In this document: positions 8,289 to 17,078 of the stretch, one piece after another
Layout: each line of letters opens with the position of its first letter
Position numbering within the stretch: the first letter of the stretch is position 1
Assembly: GCF_039982735.1 (NCBI RefSeq)
Contig: NZ_JBDWXV010000022.1
Coordinates: 1-64,000, forward strand
Length of the DNA stretch: 64,000 bases
Direction of reading: 5' to 3'
Source of the DNA: Saccharospirillum sp039982735
GTDB taxonomy: Bacteria > Pseudomonadota > Gammaproteobacteria > Pseudomonadales > Natronospirillaceae
Program-made: the position numbers and the translations under genes
The notes under the pieces: generated by a model
Databases searched by the model: none
Told to the model about the DNA's origin: nothing
The model's input: only the letters and a program-made list of their open reading frames with translations

Positions 8289-8741
8289 TCAGGCAGGTTG
8301 TCCAGCCAGTGGTTCCTTGACCCAGTGTACCTGGACTCCGGCTTCTTCAAACATGGATTCACTGATGGTGATTTTTTCTCCCCAGCGCGACAGAAAGTCT
8401 TCGGTCTGAACCGGGCAGTGCACCATGGTAATGCCGGTTTGAATGATCTTGGCGGCGCAATTTGGGCAGGGGAAGTGCGTGACCCAGATTTCACAGTTGG
8501 CCAGATCCCGCTTGGCAAAAAGGATGGCATTTTCTTCGGCGTGAATGGTTTTGGCGTATTTCATCTCGCGGTCATCGGTGTCGGCACGGTCTGACACACC
8601 GTGCGGGTAACCGTTGAAGCCCAGCGACACGACCCGGTTGCCCTGTGTTATCACCGCACCTACCTGCGTAGACGGGTCTTTGCTCCAGGAGCCGACCAGC
8701 TCCGCCATCTGGAAAAACCGCTGTGCCCACTTGCTCGCCAT
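8289..8741 (-). CDS. Deoxycytidylate (dCMP) deaminase family protein
   Basis: The 150-residue product carries the zinc-dependent cytidine deaminase signature: HAEENA supplies the zinc His and catalytic Glu, and PCPNCA supplies the two zinc Cys. The N-terminal SWSKDPSTQVGAVI and GFNGYPHGV segments are typical of dCMP deaminases (ComEB type), which convert dCMP to dUMP for thymidylate synthesis. The length is normal for the family. GGAGCAACGT precedes the ATG. It is monocistronic, divergent from the asparaginase gene. Other deaminases share the fold, so the exact substrate is inferred. Confidence 0.87.
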   Translation of the reverse strand: MASKWAQRFFQMAELVGSWSKDPSTQVGAVITQGNRVVSLGFNGYPHGVSDRADTDDREMKYAKTIHAEENAILFAKRDLANCEIWVTHFPCPNCAAKIIQTGITMVHCPVQTEDFLSRWGEKITISESMFEEAGVQVHWVKEPLAGQPA

Positions 8742-8891
8742 ACGTTGCTCCTTTTTGCCGGGAAAGTACCGTGAATCAGTTTACCGGTGTGGCGCGATGC
8801 TGTCCCGTTGGATCCGGTAATTCGTACTCGTCTCTGCCGAATTTTGGTACTGTGACCGTCCTTTCGTTGTTAGTCGCTGGAGTTCAAATTC

Positions 8892-9911
8892 ATGTCAGCC
8901 AACCCTGTTCTGGTCGAAGTGGTTCGTGGTGATGCCGTTGAAAGTACCCATCGCGGGCGGGCAGTAATCGTGCGCAGCAGCGGTGAGACGCTGTGGTCCC
9001 TGGGGGATGTGAATGCGCTGACGTATCCGCGCTCGTCGATTAAGGCATTCCAGGCCTTACCCATGGTGGCCAGTGGTGCCGCCAAAGCCTTTGGCTTTAC
9101 GCCAGCGGAACTGGCGCTGACCTGCGCCTCGCATAATGGCGAGGCGCTTCACACGAACACGGCCCTGGCGATGTTGGAAAAGCTGGAATTGTCCGAGCCG
9201 GCGCTGGAATGTGGGGCACACTGGCCCATGCAACAGCAGGCGCTGATCGACCTGGCCTGGGATCGGCAAATGCCGGGAGCCAGACACAACAACTGCTCTG
9301 GCAAGCATGCCGGCATGTTGGCCATGGCCCGTCATATGGGCTGGGACATCGAGGGCTATATTGAAGTGGATCATCCGGTGCAAATCGCCATTCGCGAGTG
9401 CATTGAAACCTGTTGTGATGTCCGTCTCGAAGGGGCGCCTGTGGCGCCAGATGGCTGCAGCGTTCCTACCTGGGCCATGCCACTGAAAAACCTGGCCCTC
9501 GGATTTGCCCGCTTTGGCGACCCGGATCAGCTGCCAGGCATGTATCAGCAGTCAGCCCTGCAACTGTACGACGCGGCCGTCAGCGAACCGGTGATGGTGG
9601 CCGGTACCGGTCGTTATTGCAGTGAAGTGATGGCGGAATTGAATGGCAGAGCGTTTCTTAAAGTGGGTGCCGAAGGGGTCTACATCGCGGCTATTCCGGA
9701 ATTGAATGCCGGCATCGCCCTGAAAATGGATACTGGATCATCGCCAGCGGCCGAAACCGCCCTCACGGCTATACTGGCCCGGCTCGGGCTGCCCGTCAGT
9801 GAAATGCGAATGGCGCCGGAAATCCGTAACTGGAACCAGCGTCTGACCGGTTACTGGCGACCGGTCGACACGAGTTTTTCCAGTCTGTCACCGCTTTCCC
9901 GGCGGGCATAG
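8892..9911 (+). CDS. L-asparaginase II family protein (Pfam Asparaginase_II)
   Basis: The 339-residue protein matches the family of Rhizobium etli asparaginase, which is unrelated to the E. coli AnsA/AnsB enzymes. Hallmarks are the YPRSSIKAFQALP segment, CASHNGE, the NNCSGKHAGML motif that carries the catalytic Ser-Lys pair, and VAGTGRYCSE. It should hydrolyse asparagine to aspartate and ammonia in the cytoplasm, since no signal peptide is seen. GGAG lies 11 bases before the ATG. The gene ends five bases from the convergent HAD phosphatase gene, with no clear terminator between them. Confidence 0.88.
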   Translation: MSANPVLVEVVRGDAVESTHRGRAVIVRSSGETLWSLGDVNALTYPRSSIKAFQALPMVASGAAKAFGFTPAELALTCASHNGEALHTNTALAMLEKLELSEPALECGAHWPMQQQALIDLAWDRQMPGARHNNCSGKHAGMLAMARHMGWDIEGYIEVDHPVQIAIRECIETCCDVRLEGAPVAPDGCSVPTWAMPLKNLALGFARFGDPDQLPGMYQQSALQLYDAAVSEPVMVAGTGRYCSEVMAELNGRAFLKVGAEGVYIAAIPELNAGIALKMDTGSSPAAETALTAILARLGLPVSEMRMAPEIRNWNQRLTGYWRPVDTSFSSLSPLSRRA

Positions 9912-9916
9912 AGTCA

Positions 9917-10528
9917 TCAGCCGGCCAGGAAATAGTCGTTGATGAACTGAAACTCAGTACGTACGTCCACCGCTCTCATGCCAGCAGCCCTGGCGGCTTC
10001 AAGCCCGAGATCTGCATCTTCAAAGACGACACAGTCGCCCGGTTCGCATCCCAGGTGTGCAGCACAGGCCAGAAAGGTATCCGCTGCAGGCTTGGGGTGC
10101 GTTACCTGATCGGCACCGACGACGATGTCGAATAGCGCTAAAATACCGCAGTGCTTCAGGATTCCACGCGCTTCGGCGGTGTAGGCACCCGTTCCCACGG
10201 CCATGGGCAAGACCCCAAACTGCTGGCGGGCCAGCTCTGCCAGTGGTGTGGCCTTAACGTAGCGGGGGGCCAAATCGGCGACCAAAGCCTCCTTGAAGGC
10301 GTTCATTTCCTCCACCGGGGCACTCAGCGGATGCCCGGTTTCCGCAGCTACCCGCAGCAAGGTTTCACGCGTGGGAACGCCGGCCAGGCTATGCATCAGT
10401 CGGGCATTTACCGGAAGATTGTACTTGGCTAACGTTTCCCGCCAGGCGATTTCATGCAACGGGCCGCTTTCGACCAGGGTGCCATCCATATCAAAAACAA
10501 GGCCGCGAAACGGCGTGACATCAAACAT
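9917..10528 (-). CDS. HAD-superfamily sugar phosphatase / phosphoglucomutase-like (YqaB type)
   Basis: The 203-residue product has the HAD motifs in order: DMDGT at residues 13-17 (nucleophile Asp13, Asp15), a helical cap domain, GTGAYT in the motif II position, K169-type lysine in THPKPAADTF, and VVFEDADLGLEAARAAGM with the metal-binding Asp pair. This layout fits subfamily IA enzymes related to beta-phosphoglucomutase and E. coli YqaB (fructose-1-phosphatase). Which phosphorylated sugar it acts on cannot be told from sequence. It stands alone, facing the asparaginase gene. Confidence 0.82.
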   Translation of the reverse strand: MFDVTPFRGLVFDMDGTLVESGPLHEIAWRETLAKYNLPVNARLMHSLAGVPTRETLLRVAAETGHPLSAPVEEMNAFKEALVADLAPRYVKATPLAELARQQFGVLPMAVGTGAYTAEARGILKHCGILALFDIVVGADQVTHPKPAADTFLACAAHLGCEPGDCVVFEDADLGLEAARAAGMRAVDVRTEFQFINDYFLAG

Positions 10529-10618
10529 TGTGTGTTCCTGAACGACGTGGTGGCCCGGTTTATTAACAGTCAGCCGGGCTGTTGAAGGGCGGGAGTATAC
10601 GGCAAATCGGAACGCTAA

Positions 10619-11506
10619 TCAGTGCGCGCCAAACAGATCGTGCAAGGCCGATTCCAGATCCGGAAATGCAAAGTTAAAGCCTTGCTCCTTTAACCGGGCG
10701 GGGATCACCCATTGGCCATTTAGCACCAGGTCAGCCAGTTCGCCCATACCCAAGCGCAAAGTCGCTGCTGGTACTTTCAGCCAATAAGGGCGGTGCAACT
10801 GCCGGGCCAGTGTGCGGCTGAACGTATCCTGTGATACCGGCCCGGGTGCCGTTAGATTGAAAGCTCCGGTATGGCGCTGTTCCTGCAACCAGATGACCGC
10901 TGCGAGCCAGTCGGCTTCATGAACCCAGGATTGACCCTGATTCCCCTTGCCCAGTCTGGCCGCCAGACCCAACCGGGCAGGCAGCGCCAGCTGTTTCAAC
11001 AACCCGCCCCGGTTGCTGAGCACCAGACCGGTTCTGATCAGGGTGATGTTGTCTATGTGCGCCTGGCTTGCCAGAGCACTGTCTTCCCAGTCAGCCACCA
11101 TGCGGGCGGAAAAATCTGACCCGGCTGATGACTGTTCCGTAACTGTCTCAGTGGTGGAACCGTAGTAACCAATGGCGGAGCCGCTAATAAGGTGGTCTAT
11201 GCGGTATTGTGCGGCCGATAGCGGAGCGAGCAGGGAGTTGGTGAAGCCGATGCGCGAGTCTCGTAATAGTTGCTTGCGTTTGGCCGACCATCGCCCTCCG
11301 GCAATACTGGCCCCGGCGAGATTGATGGCCAGGTCAAAATCTCCGGTCAGTTCACTGGGCGCCCGAATCTGGGTTAAGTGCCTGGCCAGATCACTGGGTA
11401 CGGGAGTGCTGTGTACCAGTCCCCAGACCTCGTGTCCGTGTTGGGAATAATGCCGCGCGAGTTGCGAGCCCAGCAGGCCAGTGACACCGGTAATCAGGAC
11501 TTTCAT
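10619..11506 (-). CDS. TIGR01777-family NAD-dependent epimerase/dehydratase (YfcH-like)
   Basis: This 295-residue protein has an N-terminal Rossmann dinucleotide site (VLITGVTGLLGSQLARHY), the NLAGASIAGGRW phrase, SGSAIGYYG with the catalytic-type Tyr, and a C-terminal DUF1731 domain (KVPAATLRLGMGELADLVL). These are the marks of the TIGR01777 family of extended short-chain dehydrogenases, whose physiological substrate is unknown in most bacteria. ATGGAGCC precedes the ATG. It is divergent from the ABC exporter genes. Confidence 0.88.
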   Translation of the reverse strand: MKVLITGVTGLLGSQLARHYSQHGHEVWGLVHSTPVPSDLARHLTQIRAPSELTGDFDLAINLAGASIAGGRWSAKRKQLLRDSRIGFTNSLLAPLSAAQYRIDHLISGSAIGYYGSTTETVTEQSSAGSDFSARMVADWEDSALASQAHIDNITLIRTGLVLSNRGGLLKQLALPARLGLAARLGKGNQGQSWVHEADWLAAVIWLQEQRHTGAFNLTAPGPVSQDTFSRTLARQLHRPYWLKVPAATLRLGMGELADLVLNGQWVIPARLKEQGFNFAFPDLESALHDLFGAH

Positions 11507-11673
11507 CTTGGCTCCATTGAAATAATGACTTTAGCAACCACTTATACGCACCACATTGCCGGTCAGGTTGCCTGATCACCCAGCATAGCAGCAAAGATTC
11601 ATTCGCCGTGCCACCAAGATCACCCTTCTGATCCGGGCGCCGCGTGGCGACTGACTACCAGAACAGGACTTTC

Positions 11674-12606
11674 ATGACTAAAGCGCTCGAAATCCAACAG
11701 CTTCGCAAGGTCTATGACAATGGTTTTGTCGCCCTGAAGGGCATCGACCTGAGCGTTGAAGAGGGCGATTTCTTTGCCCTGCTCGGCCCTAACGGGGCCG
11801 GTAAATCCACCACCCTGGGCATCGTGTCCTCCCTCGTTAATAAAGGCGAAGGCACTGTGAAGGTGTGTGGCTTTGATCTGTCGACCGAGCGAGAAGCCGT
11901 AAAGCGCAGCCTCGGTGTCGTGCCTCAGGAATTCAACTTCAACTCCTTCGAAAAAGTGCAGGACATCATCATCCAGCAAGCGGGCTACTATGGTCTCAAG
12001 CGAAAGCTGGCTGAAGCCCGGTCTGAAACCTACCTGAAACAGCTGGATTTGTGGGACAAGCGCGACGTGCCGGCGCGCATGCTCTCCGGAGGCATGAAAC
12101 GACGCCTGATGATTGCCCGGGCGCTGGTGCATGAGCCCCGCATGCTGATTCTGGATGAACCGACCGCTGGCGTCGATATCGAGATTCGCCGGTCCATGTG
12201 GGCGTTTCTAAAGCGGCTGAACAAGCAAGGTACAACCATTATTCTGACGACCCACTATCTTGAAGAAGCGGAAAGCCTCTGCCGCAACATCGCCATCATC
12301 GATAACGGCGAAATCGTGGCGCAGGCACCAACAAAAATCCTGTTGAAAGGCAAGCAACGTTCAACCTATGTCGTCGATGTGCGGGGCACTTTGACCATTG
12401 CCCCTGAACTGGATGGTTTCAGCAGCCGGCTGTTGGACGAACACAGCATCGAGTTCGATCTGAGTCGTGAGCAAACTCTGAATGAGGTGTTTTCCCAATT
12501 GGAAGCCAAGGGGTTGGAAGTTGTCAGCATTCGGCCGAAGACGAACCGGCTAGAAGAGCTCTTTGTTGACCTGACCACCCACAGTAAACAGGAGGCCGAC
12601 GCGTGA
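11674..12606 (+). CDS. yadG: ABC transporter ATP-binding protein (YadG-like)
   Basis: The 310-residue ATPase contains Walker A (GPNGAGKST, near residue 40), Q-loop, signature LSGGMKRRL, Walker B MLILDEPTAGVD and the switch His in LTTHYLEEAE. A C-terminal extension of about 90 residues follows, as in drug/polysaccharide exporters of the YadG/NodI class. The start at 11674 follows AGGA with a good spacing; an earlier start at 11644 is less likely. Its stop overlaps the GTG of the permease gene by four bases, so the two form one exporter. The substrate is unknown. Confidence 0.87.
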   Translation: MTKALEIQQLRKVYDNGFVALKGIDLSVEEGDFFALLGPNGAGKSTTLGIVSSLVNKGEGTVKVCGFDLSTEREAVKRSLGVVPQEFNFNSFEKVQDIIIQQAGYYGLKRKLAEARSETYLKQLDLWDKRDVPARMLSGGMKRRLMIARALVHEPRMLILDEPTAGVDIEIRRSMWAFLKRLNKQGTTIILTTHYLEEAESLCRNIAIIDNGEIVAQAPTKILLKGKQRSTYVVDVRGTLTIAPELDGFSSRLLDEHSIEFDLSREQTLNEVFSQLEAKGLEVVSIRPKTNRLEELFVDLTTHSKQEADA

Positions 12607-13373
12607 ATCATCCGTACTGGGTCGCTTTTTCGGCCATTGTTTATAAAGAAGTTCGCCGTTTTACCCGTATCTGGATGCAAACCCTGTTGCCACCGGCTAT
12701 TACCATGGTGTTGTACTTCATTATATTCGGCAATCTGATTGGTAGCCGCATCGGTACCATGGACGGTTACGATTACATGCAGTTCATCGTCCCCGGCCTG
12801 ATCATGATGACCGTTATCACCAACAGTTACGGTAACGTCAGTTCCAGCTTTTTCTCGAACAAATTTCAAAAATCCATTGAAGAACTGATGGTGGCACCGG
12901 TTCCGAACTGGGTCATTATGCTCGGCTTCGTGGTCGGCGGTGTTGCTCGTGGGTTGGCCTGTGGCTTTATTGTGACACTACTGAGCCTGTGGTTTACCGA
13001 CCTGCAAGTGCACAACGCCTTTGTCACGATCAGTGTTATTTTGCTGACGGCTGTTGTCTTCTCAACCGCCGGTCTCATCAACGCAATTTTTGCCACCAAG
13101 TTCGATGATGTCACCATCGTGCCCACCTTCATTCTGACGCCACTGACGTATTTGGGAGGTGTGTTTTACTCGGTGTCACTGTTGCCCGACTTCTGGCAAT
13201 GGGTCAGCAAGCTCAACCCGATTCTGTACATGGTAAACACCTTCAGATATGGCATTATCGGGCACAGCGACATACCGGTGCTGGCGGCCTATGGAATGTT
13301 GATGATGTTTGTTGCCCTGCTGATGAGCTGGGCACTCTACCTGTTGCACACCGGGCGAGGCCTGCGCAGCTAA
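12603..13373 (+). CDS. yadH: ABC-2 type transporter permease (YadH-like)
   Basis: The 256-residue inner-membrane protein has about six hydrophobic segments and ABC-2 family features: the LPPAITMVLYFIIFGNLIG segment near the N-terminus and TPLTYLGGVFYSVSLLP near the C-terminus. It starts with GTG inside the end of the ATPase gene (GTGA overlap). With that ATPase it should form an exporter; E. coli YadGH is the closest named parallel and its substrate is unsettled. Confidence 0.87.
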   Translation: MNHPYWVAFSAIVYKEVRRFTRIWMQTLLPPAITMVLYFIIFGNLIGSRIGTMDGYDYMQFIVPGLIMMTVITNSYGNVSSSFFSNKFQKSIEELMVAPVPNWVIMLGFVVGGVARGLACGFIVTLLSLWFTDLQVHNAFVTISVILLTAVVFSTAGLINAIFATKFDDVTIVPTFILTPLTYLGGVFYSVSLLPDFWQWVSKLNPILYMVNTFRYGIIGHSDIPVLAAYGMLMMFVALLMSWALYLLHTGRGLRS

Positions 13374-13397
13374 TATGTTTGACGACGGAGACTGACC

Positions 13398-14228
13398 ATG
13401 GCTACCCCTGAAGCTTCACCGCTGGGAAAGACCAGCGACTACATCGATCACTACGATGCGAGCCTGCTGTTTCCGATAGAGCGACAGGGCAAGCGTGATG
13501 AAATCGGCATCGACTCGCAACAGCTTCCCTTTCGTGGCGTTGACGTGTGGAATGCGTATGAGTTGTCCTGGTTGAACAATCGCGGCAAGCCACTGGTGGC
13601 TATGGGTGAGGTATTTATACCGGCGGAGTCTCCGCGGCTGATTGAGTCCAAATCGTTCAAGCTGTATCTGAATTCGTTTAACCAGACCCGGTTTGACAGC
13701 GTGCGCGCCGTGGCCGAGCTTATGGAGCGTGATCTGTCGGCAGCCGCAGGAGCACCGGTGCGGGTAACACTGGTACCCCTGAATCAGATGGGCCACAGCG
13801 CAGACATCACCACGTTGCCTGGTGATTGCCTGGATGAACTCGACATCGAGATTGAACACTACCAGACCAAGCCCGATTTGTTGCAAGCAGACGCAACCCG
13901 GGATGTCGAGGAAGTGCTGCACAGCCATCTGCTGAAATCCAATTGCCTGGTAACAGGCCAGCCAGATTGGGGCAGTGTGGTCATTGATTACCGCGGCCCG
14001 CGCATCGATCGTGAATCATTGCTGAAGTATCTGATTTCGTTTCGCCAGCACAATGAGTTTCATGAACAATGCGTTGAGCGGATCTTTCAGGATTTGAGCC
14101 AGCATTGTGGCTGTGAACGTTTGACCGTTTATGCGCGTTATGTTCGGCGGGGTGGATTGGATATTAATCCGTACCGGTCGAATGATGATTCGTTTGTGGT
14201 GGATAACAGGCGGTTGGTGCGGCAGTAA
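13398..14228 (+). CDS. queF: NADPH-dependent 7-cyano-7-deazaguanine reductase QueF
   Basis: QueF reduces preQ0 to preQ1 in the queuosine tRNA-modification pathway. The 276-residue length and two-part T-fold match the long, E. coli-type subclass. The LLKSNCLVTGQPDWGSV segment holds the active-site Cys that forms the thioimide adduct. LISFRQHNEFHEQCVERIF contributes the conserved His/Glu pocket. A GGAG sequence precedes the ATG. It follows the yadGH-like genes by 24 bases and may be cotranscribed with them, though the functions are unrelated. Confidence 0.95.
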   Translation: MATPEASPLGKTSDYIDHYDASLLFPIERQGKRDEIGIDSQQLPFRGVDVWNAYELSWLNNRGKPLVAMGEVFIPAESPRLIESKSFKLYLNSFNQTRFDSVRAVAELMERDLSAAAGAPVRVTLVPLNQMGHSADITTLPGDCLDELDIEIEHYQTKPDLLQADATRDVEEVLHSHLLKSNCLVTGQPDWGSVVIDYRGPRIDRESLLKYLISFRQHNEFHEQCVERIFQDLSQHCGCERLTVYARYVRRGGLDINPYRSNDDSFVVDNRRLVRQ

Positions 14229-14251
14229 GCGTATCATTGGTTAGGGCTGTA

Positions 14252-14403
14252 ACGGGAAGGATTGGCCGGGGCACATCCATATGCCCCGCACTGCGTGCGC
14301 CTGCGGCGGCCCTGAAGACTCCTGGCATTCAGTTGAACCGGAGGGTTCGTCCACACCGCCCGCACGGCTGGGATTCCACAAAAAAGCCCCCACTCCTTGC
14401 GGA
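14252..14403. repeat. Direct repeat, copy 1 (about 181-bp period)
   Basis: This copy shares long identical blocks with 14433-14584, for example GCACTGCGTGCGCCTGCGGC and GGAGGGTTCGTCCACACCGC, at a constant offset of 181 bases. It ends with the left arm of a terminator (ATTCCACAAAAAAGCCCCC) but lacks the matching right arm. It does not look protein-coding, although both strands are open. It lies between queF and tRNA-Ser. Confidence 0.85.
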
Positions 14404-14432
14404 TGTGAATTGACTCGATAGCGGAGGCTGAC

Positions 14433-14584
14433 CCGGTAGGGATTGGCCGTGGCACATCCCTGTGCCCCGCACTGCGTGCGCCTGCGGCGGCCCTGAACGC
14501 TTCTTGCGTTCAGTCGAACCGGAGGGTTCGTCCACACCGCCCGCACGGCCGAGATTCCACAAAAAAGCCCCCGATCCTTACGGA
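14433..14584. repeat. Direct repeat, copy 2, abutting the tRNA-Ser terminator
   Basis: The second copy of the repeat at 14252-14403. Here the shared terminator arm is followed by its complement, giving a complete hairpin. Inside, CTGAACGC/GCGTTCAG forms a stem that is degraded in copy 1. Together the two copies fill the 378-base gap between queF and the tRNA; nothing else was recognised there. Confidence 0.85.
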
Positions 14585-14605
14585 GCGGGGGCTTTTTTGT
14601 GGAAT
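14554..14605. terminator. Bidirectional terminator with 20-bp arms after tRNA-Ser
   Basis: ATTCCACAAAAAAGCCCCCG and CGGGGGCTTTTTTGTGGAAT are perfect 20-bp inverted repeats around a 12-base loop. The T6/A6 tracts allow termination on both strands. It lies immediately downstream of the tRNA on the minus strand. Confidence 0.9.
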
Positions 14606-14606
14606 C

Positions 14607-14694
14607 TGGCGGTGAGGGAGGGATTCGAACCCTCGATACGTTTCCGTATACACACTTTCCAGGCGTGCGCCTTCAGCCACTCGGCCACCTCACC
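14607..14694 (-). tRNA. serX: tRNA-Ser(GGA)
   Basis: The minus strand closely matches E. coli tRNA-Ser(GGA): GGTGAGG acceptor arm, GGCCGAGTGG D-arm, anticodon loop CTGGAAA with GGA anticodon reading UCC/UCU, a long variable arm (TATACGGAAACGTAT), GTTCGAATC T-loop, and CCTCACC closing the acceptor. The discriminator G and the CCA end are encoded, giving 88 bases. Confidence 0.96.
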
Positions 14695-14831
14695 AACATG
14701 GTTGTTTGCACAGTGGCAAACAACGGCGGCGAAGGTTATAGGATGGCTGGTCGTTTTGCAAGTTTTTGAGGTAAAACAACCAGTTAGGTCTGAAGTAGCG
14801 CGGTCCCTGTGACCGCGCTGTGCGGGGTTGC

Positions 14832-15425
14832 TCAGGTCGGGAGTGGGCTGATGAAATCGGCGGGGTCCAGGGCCGGAACGGGCTTGTCTTCGCCTGAAGG
14901 CGTGCCGAGGTAGATGAAGCCGACTATGTGGTCGGTTGCCGTCAGTCCGAGAGTCTGCTTGAGCGCGGGGCTGTAGGCAGGTGCGCCGGTGCGCCAGACG
15001 GCACCTATACCGAGGGCGTGGGCGGCGTTGATCAGGTTGGTAACGGCGGCGCCGGTGGCAAGTACCTGCTCGATCGCTGGGACTTTTGGGTGTTCGCTTA
15101 TCTTTGCCCAGGCGATCAGCACGAGGGGAGCCCGCAGAGGGCTATTGAGGAGTTTCTGATATTGCTTGTCGGCCAGGTCGGGGTCGTCTTGCCGGGCGCT
15201 GTGGGCCATGTGCTCACCCAGGCGGGTGCGGTCGTCGCCGCTGACTTCAATGAACCGCCAGGGGCGCAGCCAGGCGTGGTCTGGTGCGCGCATCGCTGCC
15301 CGGTATAGGTCGGCAAGTTGGGCCTGGCTGGGCCCGGGTTCGGTCAGCCGCGGGTGTGAAACCCGCTGTTGAAGCAAGGCCAGTGCCGGGTGTATTGAGG
15401 TATTGGTATTAGGGCTTTGGGTCAT
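14832..15425 (-). CDS. Nitroreductase family protein (YdjA-like)
   Basis: The 197-residue FMN-dependent protein fits the small YdjA branch of nitroreductases: RVSHPRLTEPGPS near the N-terminus, AAMRAPDHAWLRPWRFIEV for FMN phosphate and ring contacts, and a C-terminal GIGAVWRTGAPAYSP followed by IVGFIYLGTPS. The physiological substrate of this branch is not known. It is monocistronic, divergent from the adenylate cyclase gene. Confidence 0.9.
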   Translation of the reverse strand: MTQSPNTNTSIHPALALLQQRVSHPRLTEPGPSQAQLADLYRAAMRAPDHAWLRPWRFIEVSGDDRTRLGEHMAHSARQDDPDLADKQYQKLLNSPLRAPLVLIAWAKISEHPKVPAIEQVLATGAAVTNLINAAHALGIGAVWRTGAPAYSPALKQTLGLTATDHIVGFIYLGTPSGEDKPVPALDPADFISPLPT

Positions 15426-15517
15426 GGTCCACTCAGTGATTTAACGCACATTTTCAGTTATCGTACCCATCTGATTTGTTTAACATAAGCCCTTGAGCCT
15501 ACTGGGGTTGCTACTGG

Positions 15518-17029
15518 ATGCAGAAACGGCACATGGCCACTGACAATAAAAAGAATGGCACACCCAAGCCGTCGGCCCCCATTCGAGGGCGTCGGGCAAC
15601 AGACCCGAAAGGCAAGGTGCCCACCCGGAGCACAGATAGCCAATCGGTTGCTGACATTGAACTGACCGATGATTTTACCGTGCTTCCGATCTCGGCCGAG
15701 TTCAATTCCCGCTCGCTGATCTACCTGACTCTGGCCGGCACCCTGGTCAGTATTTTGTATGCGGGTCAGATTTCCAATCAGTTCTCGATCATTGTCGGGT
15801 TCTGTTTGCTGTACCCAACCCTGATCCGCTTTCTCAGCCTTCCCATGCGCCGGCGCTTCCCGAAGCATGTCGGTTATACGCTGATGTTGTTCGATGCGTT
15901 TTTTATCGGTGCCATCCTGGTTGCCATGGGGTCACCGCTGGTGCCGACCATGCTGTTGCTGATCATGGCCAATGCCAGTTTCATCTGTGTGGGGCGAACC
16001 TCGTCGTACGTGCTGTGTTTGCTGTTTGTGGCGCTGGGCGCGGGGGTGATGTACTTAATTGAACCGCAGCCTATCTTCACTGAAACCACGGTGCTAACCA
16101 ATGTGATTGCGGCCTTCGGCGCTGGCCTGCATGTCAGTGTGAATGCCTACTACACGGCGCAGCAAGCCCGTTACCTGAAAATGACGCGACAGGAGCTTCA
16201 GCGCCAGAGCCAGCAATACCGGGGGCTGTCTCAAAAGTTGTCGAAATACCTGTCGCCGCAAGTCTGGGAGACCATTTTCCGGGGCAAGCGAGATGTGAAA
16301 CTGGAAACCCAGCGCAAGCGGCTGGTGGTATTTTTCTCCGACATCAAAGGATTTTCCGAGATCTCGGAAATGATGGAAGCCGAAGCGCTGACCGAACTGA
16401 TCAACACCTACCTCACCGAAATGAGTCGTGTCGTCATGAAATACGGCGGCACCATCGACAAGTTTATTGGCGATGCCATCATGGTGTTCTTTGGCGACCC
16501 GGAATCCAAGGGGGTTCGCAAGGATGCCCTGGCGTGCGTGTCCATGGCGATCGAAATGCGCAAGCTGATGCGAATATTGCGACAGCGCTGGCGGGCGCAG
16601 GGTATCCAGCACCCGCTGGAAATTCGCATGGGCATTAACAGTGGTTATTGTACCGTGGGCAACTTTGGTGCCGAGACCCGGATGGATTACACCATTCTCG
16701 GCAAGGAGGTTAACCTGGCCTCCAGGCTCGAATCTTCTGCAGAGCCTGGTGAAATTCTGGTTTCCTATGAAACCTATGCGCTGATAAAAGACACCATTCT
16801 GTGCCGCGAGAAAGGCCGGATAAATGCCAAGGGGTTTTCCCGTCCCGTGCCGGTCTATCAGGTCGTCGATTTCCGCAAGGACCTGGGCGCCCGTCACAGT
16901 TACACCGAAGTGGATCTGGAAGGGTTTTCGCTGTCGATGGACGTTGAAAAAGTGCGCAACTATGACCGAGACCGCATTATGGATGCCATCGACAAAGTCA
17001 AACAATCACTCAACAATCTTACGCCCTGA
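15518..17029 (+). CDS. Membrane-bound class III adenylate cyclase with MASE2-like sensor
   Basis: The 503-residue protein has a polar N-terminal 60 residues, then five or six membrane helices (about 65-215) of MASE2 type, a coiled linker (QQYRGLSQKLSKYLSPQVWE) and a class III cyclase domain from about residue 265. Metal-binding Asp residues sit in VFFSDIKGFSEI and IGDAIMVFFGDP. TILGKEVNLASRLE carries the substrate-specifying Lys, which favours ATP over GTP. The layout matches Pseudomonas aeruginosa CyaB. It should make cAMP at the inner membrane in response to an unknown membrane signal. A start at the second ATG (15533) is also possible. Two GGDEF proteins lie within 7 kb. Confidence 0.9.
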   Translation: MQKRHMATDNKKNGTPKPSAPIRGRRATDPKGKVPTRSTDSQSVADIELTDDFTVLPISAEFNSRSLIYLTLAGTLVSILYAGQISNQFSIIVGFCLLYPTLIRFLSLPMRRRFPKHVGYTLMLFDAFFIGAILVAMGSPLVPTMLLLIMANASFICVGRTSSYVLCLLFVALGAGVMYLIEPQPIFTETTVLTNVIAAFGAGLHVSVNAYYTAQQARYLKMTRQELQRQSQQYRGLSQKLSKYLSPQVWETIFRGKRDVKLETQRKRLVVFFSDIKGFSEISEMMEAEALTELINTYLTEMSRVVMKYGGTIDKFIGDAIMVFFGDPESKGVRKDALACVSMAIEMRKLMRILRQRWRAQGIQHPLEIRMGINSGYCTVGNFGAETRMDYTILGKEVNLASRLESSAEPGEILVSYETYALIKDTILCREKGRINAKGFSRPVPVYQVVDFRKDLGARHSYTEVDLEGFSLSMDVEKVRNYDRDRIMDAIDKVKQSLNNLTP

Positions 17030-17078
17030 GCGGGGCAACCGGCGTTCTGCTCCGGTCGCCTGACCCTGGAGCCCTCTC

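Noticed and set aside
14241..14562. Minus-strand open frames across the direct repeats
   Set aside because: The predicted peptides simply repeat with the DNA units, lack a family and run through a terminator arm; the region is better explained as non-coding repeats.
16094..17005. 303-codon minus-strand frame over the adenylate cyclase
   Set aside because: Antisense to the conserved cyclase domain and without recognisable motifs.
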